Source: an uncultured Planctomycetaceae bacterium (GTDB lineage: Bacteria; Planctomycetota; Planctomycetia; Planctomycetales; Planctomycetaceae). Taken from it: a DNA stretch of 39,292 nucleotides. This document shows, piece by piece, positions 33,255 to 39,292 of this stretch. The position numbers were made by a program, and so were the translations under genes. Numbering within the stretch: position 1 is the first letter of the stretch; every line of letters starts with the position of its first letter. The stretch lies in contig CAIOTJ010000501.1 in assembly GCA_903861195.1 (NCBI GenBank), positions 1 through 39,292 on the forward strand. Reading direction: 5' to 3'. The notes below the pieces were generated by a model. That model saw only the letters and a list, made by a program, of their open reading frames with translations, made no database searches and had not been told where the DNA came from.

Positions 33255-33563
33255 CCCCCCGAATCGCAATCGCCGATCGATCTTCCCTTCGGCGAGCTAG
33301 AAAAGTGAGTTGGCCGGCGGGACAGGCCAACCCAATCCCTGACGTACTCGAAGGCCGGGCTTTGCAGTTCGGGCACCGGAGTGGCCTGGATTCTTTAGGA
33401 ACGGCCTGTTGCGGCTAATTGGGCGGGGATTCAGTCGCTTTCCAGGCAGCGTTGGTCGCCGGTTCGTGGAATTGCTGGACTGAGTGGCCAGACCCTGTAA
33501 TCAGGGTGGGGGATTCGTTACCCTTGCTATGATTCAGTTGGCACAATCAGTCCCGCGAACGAG
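33255..33563. other. 309-bp intergenic region with two hairpins
   Basis: No gene seen. GTTGGCC at 33309-33315 with GGCCAAC at 33325-33331 (9-nt loop) lies 55 nt after the DUF1501 stop and may end its transcript. ACCCTG at 33492-33497 with CAGGGT at 33502-33507 (loop TAAT) lies just upstream of the ftsH promoter candidate and could be a regulator site. Confidence 0.45.
33525..33533 (+). promoter_or_regulatory. Extended -10 promoter candidate of ftsH
   Basis: TGCTATGAT at 33525-33533 contains TGN directly before TATGAT (five of six to TATAAT). No -35 element at normal distance, as allowed for extended -10 promoters. Start would be near 33540, leaving a very short leader to ATG 33564. Confidence 0.42.
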
Positions 33564-35609
33564 ATGACAGTGACCTTGACCGACAGCTTCGACCGCCCGG
33601 AGAACCATTCCCTCCCGCAGGCTGAAACTGCGGGAGCGGCGCGGCCTAGGCAGCTTCCCTCGCTGTGGTTCTCCGGTAACGGGCCCCAGGAACCTGGTAA
33701 GGACCGCCCTCCCGTGCGGAAAACGACGGCGGAACCAAGCCGCAATGGGCCCTTCGGTCCCTGGGCTCTGGCAGCCCTGGCGGCCATGGCCCTGATCATG
33801 GTGTCTCTCTTCTGGTCACCATTGCTTCCCTCCACGGTCGATTACAGCTTTTTCCGGCAGCAGTTGGCGGCCAATAATGTTGAGTCGCTGGAGTTTCTGC
33901 GCGAGCGGATCACCGGCGAGTGGAAAGAAGCCCCCGCCGATCCGCTCAAGCCGGAAGCGAAACTGCCGAAGAAATTCACTACCATTCTGCCCCCAGTCGA
34001 CGACAAAGATCTGGTATCGGACCTGCTGGCCACGAACACGAAGTGGAAGTCGGACCCCACCAGCTGGGCCGAAGGTCTGAACATGCTGGTCTCTCTGCTG
34101 GCTTTCGCCATGATGTTGGGCGTGGTCTGGATCCTCTTTCGCCGCGGGGGCGATCCGATGGGGACGGGCTCGATGGTGAGCAACTTCATCCGCAGCCCGG
34201 CCAAGAAGTTTCTCCCCGCCGATCAGCACAACACGTTTGGCGATGTGGCTGGGATGGAACAGGCGAAATATGAACTTCAGGAGGTGGTTGAGTTCCTCAA
34301 AAACCCGGGCAAGTTCCAAAAGCTCGGAGCCCAGATTCCCAAAGGGGTGCTGCTAATGGGCCCACCGGGTACGGGCAAGACTCTGCTGGCACGGGCGACG
34401 GCGGGGGAAGCGGGGGTGCCGTTTTACTCAATCAACGGCTCGGAGTTCATCCAGATGTTCGTCGGGGTCGGCGCCAGTCGGGTGCGCGACATGTTCCGGA
34501 CCGCCAAAGAGAGTGCCCCCTGCATCCTGTTCATTGACGAAATCGACGCGGTGGGGCGCATCCGCGGAGCTGGCGTGGGGGGAGGGAGCGATGAGCGGGA
34601 ACAGACCCTCAATCAGATTCTCAGCGAGATGGATGGGTTCACCCCCAGTGAGGCGGTGATCGTGGTGGCGGCGACGAACCGCCCTGACGTTCTCGACTCG
34701 GCCCTGCTGCGTCCGGGCCGATTCGACCGCCATGTCACGATCGATCGCCCCACGAAAGAAGGGCGGGTGGGGATTCTCAAGGTGCATACCCGAAAGGTTC
34801 CGCTGGATGACACGGTGGATCTCGAACGGATCGCGGGAGGAACCATTGGTTTCTCGGGGGCGGATCTGAAAAACCTGGTCAACGAAGCCGCGCTCATGGC
34901 GGCCCGTGCCAGCAAGACCAAGGTGGGGCTCGTCGACTTCGATTCGGCCAAAGACAAAGTCATGATGGGCCCTAAGCGCGAAGAGGTCCTGAGCCACCGC
35001 GAACGGGAAATGACCGCCTACCACGAGGCGGGGCACGCCCTGATTGCCTGGTTGCTGCCAGAGCTGGATGCTGTGCATAAAGTGACCATCGTCCCGCGGG
35101 GCCGGGCCTTGGGCGTCACCCAACTGGTTCCCGAAGAAGAGCGGTATCACATGGGGGAACGGCGGCTACATTCGCATCTGGCGATGGCCATGGGAGGCCG
35201 GGCAGCTGAGAAGATGATCTTCAACGAGTTCTCAGCGGGAGCCGAAAGCGATATCAAGCAGTCCACCAGTATTGCCCGGAGAATGGTGGCTCACTGGGGA
35301 ATGAGCGCCATCATTGGCCCCGTCGCGTTCCAGCAGAGTGAAGAGCATCCTTTTCTGGGGAAGGAGATTCAGGAGGTGCGGCAGTTTTCGGAAGAGACCG
35401 CACACATCATCGACCAAGAGGTGCAACGGTTTGTGAACGACGCCGCTGCCCGGGCATTGCAGATTCTCGATTCCCACCGTGCCGCCCTGAAATCGCTGGC
35501 TGACGCCCTGTTGGCCCATGAGGAATTGTCGAGGGAGCAGGTCGGTGAAATCTTGGGTCCTCGTCCCGAACGGGAGACCACCGGACCGGCCACCACCCTC
35601 TCGGCCTGA
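33564..35609 (+). CDS. ftsH: ATP-dependent zinc metalloprotease FtsH
   Basis: A 681-residue membrane AAA+ protease. A polar N-terminal extension of about 60 residues precedes the first membrane segment (about 65-85); the second is about 170-190. The AAA module has Walker A GPPGTGKT (266-273), the pore loop [13 protein letters not shown], Walker [13 protein letters not shown] and the second region [19 protein letters not shown]. The protease site is HEAGH (487-491), with the third zinc ligand in AESDIKQST. FtsH degrades misplaced membrane proteins and regulators in the cytoplasmic membrane. The extension before the first segment is longer than in E. coli FtsH (about 5 residues) and may be a planctomycete feature. 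First gene of a tightly spaced four-gene set; the next start is 30 bp on. Confidence 0.95.
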   Translation: MTVTLTDSFDRPENHSLPQAETAGAARPRQLPSLWFSGNGPQEPGKDRPPVRKTTAEPSRNGPFGPWALAALAAMALIMVSLFWSPLLPSTVDYSFFRQQLAANNVESLEFLRERITGEWKEAPADPLKPEAKLPKKFTTILPPVDDKDLVSDLLATNTKWKSDPTSWAEGLNMLVSLLAFAMMLGVVWILFRRGGDPMGTGSMVSNFIRSPAKKFLPADQHNTFGDVAGMEQAKYELQEVVEFLKNPGKFQKLGAQIPKGVLLMGPPGTGKTLLARATAGEAGVPFYSINGSEFIQMFVGVGASRVRDMFRTAKESAPCILFIDEIDAVGRIRGAGVGGGSDEREQTLNQILSEMDGFTPSEAVIVVAATNRPDVLDSALLRPGRFDRHVTIDRPTKEGRVGILKVHTRKVPLDDTVDLERIAGGTIGFSGADLKNLVNEAALMAARASKTKVGLVDFDSAKDKVMMGPKREEVLSHREREMTAYHEAGHALIAWLLPELDAVHKVTIVPRGRALGVTQLVPEEERYHMGERRLHSHLAMAMGGRAAEKMIFNEFSAGAESDIKQSTSIARRMVAHWGMSAIIGPVAFQQSEEHPFLGKEIQEVRQFSEETAHIIDQEVQRFVNDAAARALQILDSHRAALKSLADALLAHEELSREQVGEILGPRPERETTGPATTLSA

Positions 35610-35639
35610 TTGCGTCACGCAAGTTCCGCAGGACCCGGC

Positions 35640-37895
35640 ATGTTGCACCGTCTCCCCGAACTGTGCCGCCTGGGAGTGCGGATCGGCATCGCCGCTCTGC
35701 TCACAGGCCGGCTAACCACCGCCACCGAAGGGGCCGTGCTGGGGCAAACCTTGGGCTGGGCTGTGTTGTCGCTGCTTTTGCTGATGCCCGCCGGCCTCAC
35801 GCTCTCCGCAGGGAATCTCGCGCTTCCCCGCCTCCGGTGGATCGACGCCCTTTGGCTGGTGCTGTGCTTGGCTCCAGTCGCTGCGGCGGCTGTGCATTTC
35901 GGCACCGGAGATAACCGGGCCGCTGTCAATCTCAGCTGCGAATGGCTGGGGCTGTTGGCCACCTGGTTGCTTTTCCGGTTGCTGCAGTCGGACGTCGGCG
36001 CGGCAACAGCCTGGCCGCGCGTGGTCGCCGCCACCACCGTTGGCCTGACATTGCTGGGGCTCTGGCAGCACTACTTCGGATATGCCGCGGACCGCAGCGA
36101 GTACCTCTCTTTGGTCAACCGGCAGACCGAACTGCGGCAGGAACTGGCCGGCACGGGTCAATTATCGCAGTCCCAAGTCAGGCGCGAGTTGGCCGAGCTC
36201 GAAACGCTCTTTTTTCAGATGGGTGTCCCGGATGATGAGCCTGGCCGCAAGCTGTGGGAAGCCAGACTTCTTGCAAGCAGTGAACCTGTGGGGCTGTTCG
36301 CCCTCGCCAACACACTCGCGGGAGTGCTCCTAACGGGAGCCCTGCTGTGGGGGATTTGGTTCCTGACGCCCCTCGCACCTGGTCCGGCCCAACCCACCGT
36401 CGCATCGCTCCAACCGGAAATCGGACGTTTGTCCACCGGACTGGCCTTGGGTCTGGTCGGATTCTGTCTGGTACTGACCAAAAGTCGGACTGCCTGGGGC
36501 GGGACCTTGGCGGCGGGAGCCCTGTTGGCATTGGTTCGGGAAACCGTTTGGGTCCGCGGGCTGCGATTGAACAGGCTGTTTCTGGTGTTGGCTGGCGTGG
36601 CCCTGGTGGTTGGCTTGGGTGGTTGGTCTGGGGGACTCGACCGGCTGGTCGTGAGCGAGGCCTTCAAATCGCTGCGCTACCGGGCCGAGTACTGGACCGG
36701 CAGCTGGCATATGTTGTGCGATCGGGAGCATCCTTTACGGTGGATGACCGGCGTGGGCCCCGGAAATTTTCGAGCGTGCTACCTCCCGTTCAAGCTGCCC
36801 GAGTCCAGTGAGGAAATTGCCGATCCACACAATCTGTTTCTGGATCATTGGGCCGCTGGGGGACTGCCCGGACTGCTGGCGGTGCTGGGGCTCTGGGGAG
36901 TAGCGCTGAAGTGCCTGCTGCTGGCCTCTCAACGTGACTCGACCACAACACAAGTGACCGTATCGTCGCCGACGACACCTCTGCGCGTCGATTGGATTGG
37001 AGCTCTGGGCGCGGTGGGGATAGTGACCCTGCTGGGATCGGGACTCAATGCAGCCTGGCCCTGGGCGGTGGTGGCGGCGGGTCTGCTTCTGGGCGTCTGG
37101 GCGTCGCGAAAAACCTCCGAACTCCTGACTACCTCGACAGCCGCCATCCTGGCAGGACTGCTGATCCACCTGCTCGCCGCGGGTGGAATGGGCATGCCGG
37201 CGATTGTGATGCTGCTGCAACTGTTCAGTCTGCCGCGACGGGAGGCCCGGGCGGCGGACGAGTTCTCCGTGGCATGGCCAGGACTTCTGCTGGCGGTGTT
37301 TGGTGCGTTACTGGCCGGCGTCGTGATCACGCAGGGGCTGCAGCCAGTGGCGACGGCTGAACTGCAAGTGGCACTGGGTGATGAGGCGCTCGCCCGCGGG
37401 GCCCACGACCGTGCGTTGAAGTCGTACCGGGCGGCTGCCCAGGCCGATCAGCTTTCGCCGGTTCCGCTGGACCGGCTGGCTGCCGTGACACAGCGCGACT
37501 GGCTTGCCAGCCGCGACCCGCAGGCATTCGAAAAGTGCGTGCAGTATCGGGAGGCGTCGATTCGTCGGAATCCCCTGGCGGCTGCGGGGTGGCGCGCGTT
37601 GGGGGAGACCTGGCGGCTACGTTTCACTCAGACCTCGGATCTCGCCGATGCCCTTGAGTCCGTTGAAAACCTCCGGCAGGCGGTCCGCCGCCATCCCACC
37701 AACCCTCTCTTGCAGGCCGAGTTGGCGCAGGCCGAGATTGGATCGGGCGATGCGTTATCCGCCCGGGCGACGGCCCAGCGTGCACTCGAGCTGGACGAAA
37801 TCAATCACCGTCTGGGTCATACCGACAAATTCCTCCCCGAGTCGCTGCTGCACACGTTGCGTGAGTCCCTCGACGCCCCCGACTCAGAACCCTGA
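35640..37895 (+). CDS. O-antigen ligase-like (Wzy_C) membrane protein with C-terminal helical repeats
   Basis: A 751-residue protein. About ten to twelve membrane segments in the first 560 residues surround a large periplasmic loop (about 345-400) with the Wzy_C hallmark GVGPGNF and PHNLFLDHWAAGGLPG. After the last segment (about 550-570) the C-terminal 170 residues are soluble and helical, VALGDEALARGAHDRALKS and later NPLLQAELAQAEIGSG, a tetratricopeptide-like pattern. This layout occurs in WaaL, Wzy and related ligases that link or polymerise glycans from polyprenyl carriers at the outer face of the membrane; which reaction applies is not decidable. It starts 30 bp after ftsH and ends 12 bp before the HAD gene, so it is probably cotranscribed with both. 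Confidence 0.85.
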   Translation: MLHRLPELCRLGVRIGIAALLTGRLTTATEGAVLGQTLGWAVLSLLLLMPAGLTLSAGNLALPRLRWIDALWLVLCLAPVAAAAVHFGTGDNRAAVNLSCEWLGLLATWLLFRLLQSDVGAATAWPRVVAATTVGLTLLGLWQHYFGYAADRSEYLSLVNRQTELRQELAGTGQLSQSQVRRELAELETLFFQMGVPDDEPGRKLWEARLLASSEPVGLFALANTLAGVLLTGALLWGIWFLTPLAPGPAQPTVASLQPEIGRLSTGLALGLVGFCLVLTKSRTAWGGTLAAGALLALVRETVWVRGLRLNRLFLVLAGVALVVGLGGWSGGLDRLVVSEAFKSLRYRAEYWTGSWHMLCDREHPLRWMTGVGPGNFRACYLPFKLPESSEEIADPHNLFLDHWAAGGLPGLLAVLGLWGVALKCLLLASQRDSTTTQVTVSSPTTPLRVDWIGALGAVGIVTLLGSGLNAAWPWAVVAAGLLLGVWASRKTSELLTTSTAAILAGLLIHLLAAGGMGMPAIVMLLQLFSLPRREARAADEFSVAWPGLLLAVFGALLAGVVITQGLQPVATAELQVALGDEALARGAHDRALKSYRAAAQADQLSPVPLDRLAAVTQRDWLASRDPQAFEKCVQYREASIRRNPLAAAGWRALGETWRLRFTQTSDLADALESVENLRQAVRRHPTNPLLQAELAQAEIGSGDALSARATAQRALELDEINHRLGHTDKFLPESLLHTLRESLDAPDSEP

Positions 37896-37907
37896 CCTGC
37901 ACACGGA

Positions 37908-38651
37908 ATGACTCCGCACAGCTCCCAACCTTCGGCCAATGCATTCCGCGCCCCGCAGTGGGTGGCGCTTGATGCGGTCGGGACTCTGATTCATCCCGAG
38001 CCCGGAGTGGCGGAAGCGTACCACGCCGCGGCTTCCAGGCACGGTTCGCGGCTCTCCGCCGAAGAGATTTCCCTACGGTTTCGAACGGTCTATTCCGAGT
38101 TTGAAGAGCTGCCTCCGGAGCGGGCCGATACCAGCGAAGAGCGGGAATTGGCGAAGTGGCGCGAGATTGTCGCCCGGGTCATCCCGGATGTCACCGATCC
38201 TGAGCAGTGTTTTCAGGATCTGTTCGAATGGTTCTCGCATCCCGGGGCATGGCGCGTTTATCCGGATGTCGCCGAGGCCCTCGTGCGACTCAGCGCTAAC
38301 GGCCTGCAAGTCGCTCTGGCATCGAATTTCGATCGACGGCTCCACCAGGTCTGTGACGGGCTGCCTGCCCTCGACCAAATTGGTGTGAGGGTGGTGTCTT
38401 CTGAGGTGGGATGGAGAAAGCCCAGCCCTGGTTTCTACCGTGCCCTGGTGTCTCAGACCGGTGTCGACGCTGGTGAGATCGTGATGATTGGCGACAGCTG
38501 GCTGAACGACATTGCCGGAGCCCGCGAGGCTGGCCTGCAGGCGCTTTGGCTCGATCGCCGGTGTCCAACATCCACAGATCGGATCCCGACTCTGGGGATG
38601 GCTGTTGACGAGGTGCTGCGACGTCGGCACTCCCCCGAGGGGACCAAGTGA
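37908..38651 (+). CDS. HAD-superfamily hydrolase (IA type)
   Basis: A 247-residue phosphatase-like protein. Motif I is VALDAVGTL with the nucleophile D22; the second aspartate of DxD is valine, as in HDHD3-like members. Motif II is ALASNFD, motif III the lysine in WRKPSPGFY and motif IV IGDSWLNDIAGA. A helical cap lies between motifs I and II (about 30-125). Members cleave phosphate from small phosphorylated metabolites; loss of the second aspartate can lower or change phosphatase activity, so a non-hydrolytic role is possible. ATG 37908 follows 12 bp after the previous stop, and its own stop overlaps the next GTG by 4 bp. Confidence 0.85.
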   Translation: MTPHSSQPSANAFRAPQWVALDAVGTLIHPEPGVAEAYHAAASRHGSRLSAEEISLRFRTVYSEFEELPPERADTSEERELAKWREIVARVIPDVTDPEQCFQDLFEWFSHPGAWRVYPDVAEALVRLSANGLQVALASNFDRRLHQVCDGLPALDQIGVRVVSSEVGWRKPSPGFYRALVSQTGVDAGEIVMIGDSWLNDIAGAREAGLQALWLDRRCPTSTDRIPTLGMAVDEVLRRRHSPEGTK

Positions 38652-39292
38652 GCCGGCCCTTCTCCAACCCAGACCAGTCGCCCCCCCCTGCCAACCGGGT
38701 GGTGATCCAGAGAAATCCCGCCTCAGGATCGGGTTGGCGCCGGTCTCTGCTCCTGGAACTGGTGCGGGAGCTGCGACTCCGGGGATTCAGACCCCGGCTG
38801 TTCAGTGATCGGGCCCGCTGTGACCACTGGCTCGCCGTTCCCCAGAATCGGGCGTCCACTTTATGCCTGGTTGCGGCTGGGGGTGATGGAACTGTCGACG
38901 ACCTGCTGAACCGGCATCCGGGCTGGCCCCTGGCGATTCTGCCTTTAGGGACAGAGAACCTCTTGGCCCGTGGTCTGGGCATCCCCCCTTCGGGTGTGGA
39001 CCTGGCGCGGGTGATTGCCGAGGGGCATCGACGGACCATTGACCTGGGACTGGCTGGCAACCGGCGGTTCGTGCTGATGGCCAGTGTCGGGTTCGATGCC
39101 GAGGTGATCCATCGGGTGCACGCGGCCCGTACCGGAACGATCACCCACCTTTCCTATCTCCAACCAATTTGGACGGCACTGCGTAGATATGGTCATCCTC
39201 AACTGAAGGTTTGGCTCGATGACGAGACCGATCCGCGGGAAGCGCGACTGGCCGTGATTGTGAACTACCCGATGTACGCCCTGAATCTCCCG
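38648..39292 (+). CDS. Diacylglycerol/sphingosine kinase catalytic-domain protein (3' partial)
   Basis: The frame starts at GTG 38648, overlapping the HAD stop (GTGA), and is open to the last base of the window, giving 215 residues without a stop. After a short polar start it shows VVIQRNPASGSG (18-29), the nucleotide site LCLVAAGGDGTVDDLL with GGDGT at 78-82, then LPLGTENLLARGLGI and RTIDLGL, followed by ASVGFDAEVIHRV. This is the YegS/DgkB/LCB5 lipid-kinase fold that phosphorylates diacylglycerol or a related lipid at the membrane. A C8 run at 38681-38688 lies near the start. It is the fourth gene of the ftsH operon, and fits a membrane-lipid role with the neighbouring glycan ligase. Confidence 0.85.
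   Translation, partial: MSRPFSNPDQSPPPANRVVIQRNPASGSGWRRSLLLELVRELRLRGFRPRLFSDRARCDHWLAVPQNRASTLCLVAAGGDGTVDDLLNRHPGWPLAILPLGTENLLARGLGIPPSGVDLARVIAEGHRRTIDLGLAGNRRFVLMASVGFDAEVIHRVHAARTGTITHLSYLQPIWTALRRYGHPQLKVWLDDETDPREARLAVIVNYPMYALNLP

Noticed and set aside
38681-38688. C8 run near the start of the lipid kinase as a frameshift
   Set aside because: The frame is open through the run and the kinase motifs follow in the same frame as the GTG start, so the gene appears intact.
1-39292. tRNA, rRNA, CRISPR arrays, insertion sequences, prophage or defence-island genes
   Set aside because: No tRNA-like cloverleaf, regularly spaced repeats, transposase or integrase motifs were found on either strand.

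Overview
The window looks like a chromosomal segment of a planctomycete (phylum Planctomycetota), GC-rich and densely coded on both strands. The main signs are a PVC-type cytochrome c tail fused to a carbohydrate-binding-like module, a DUF1501 protein with a twin-arginine signal, a second twin-arginine-exported protein of planctomycete type, a divergent TrmB, many secreted or lipoprotein genes, and frequent lack of Shine-Dalgarno sequences. I see no phage, transposon, CRISPR, rRNA or tRNA gene. Most genes are core metabolism, envelope or transport.

Layout. 1-2437: end of a cytochrome c-like protein, then a membrane-anchored endonuclease/exonuclease/phosphatase protein and a degenerate receiver protein in one overlapping cluster. 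2582-5697: a divergent pair, a UxaA/GarD-type sugar-acid dehydratase (minus) and a cystathionine gamma-synthase family enzyme (plus). 6104-6783: a cold-shock protein with a long structured leader and a strong terminator. 7093-10383: a Skp/OmpH-like lipoprotein, a creatininase-family enzyme and a UDP-sugar dehydrogenase. 10549-13309 (minus): a deoxyribosyltransferase-like/Nudix fusion and a MOFRL-type glycerate kinase. 13485-16873: a Gfo/Idh/MocA oxidoreductase, a Tat-exported protein and TrmB. 17405-18859: a LutB-like Fe-S protein. 18995-23501 (minus): a complete sugar ABC importer in three overlapping genes, in which the double ATPase and the first permease are one fused protein. 24032-27466: a secreted beta-sandwich-like protein and a GT39 membrane glycosyltransferase, tail to tail. 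28268-31586: polyphosphate kinase and an acyl-CoA desaturase, convergent around a 13-bp perfect hairpin. 31899-33254: DUF1501 protein behind a near-consensus promoter. 33564-39292: ftsH, an O-antigen-ligase-like protein with helical repeats, a HAD hydrolase and the start of a diacylglycerol/sphingosine kinase, tightly packed as one operon that runs off the window.

The most unusual signal is RNA rather than protein. The leader of the cold-shock gene (about 6140-6365) can fold into a three-way junction closed by a perfect 9-bp stem, followed by a 10-bp hairpin that sequesters the Shine-Dalgarno sequence, with a possible alternative pairing that would free it. This is a candidate temperature-responsive translational switch. 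On the protein side the deoxyribosyltransferase-like/Nudix fusion and the ABC ATPase-permease fusion are the most notable. All assignments come from reading motifs; no database search was run.
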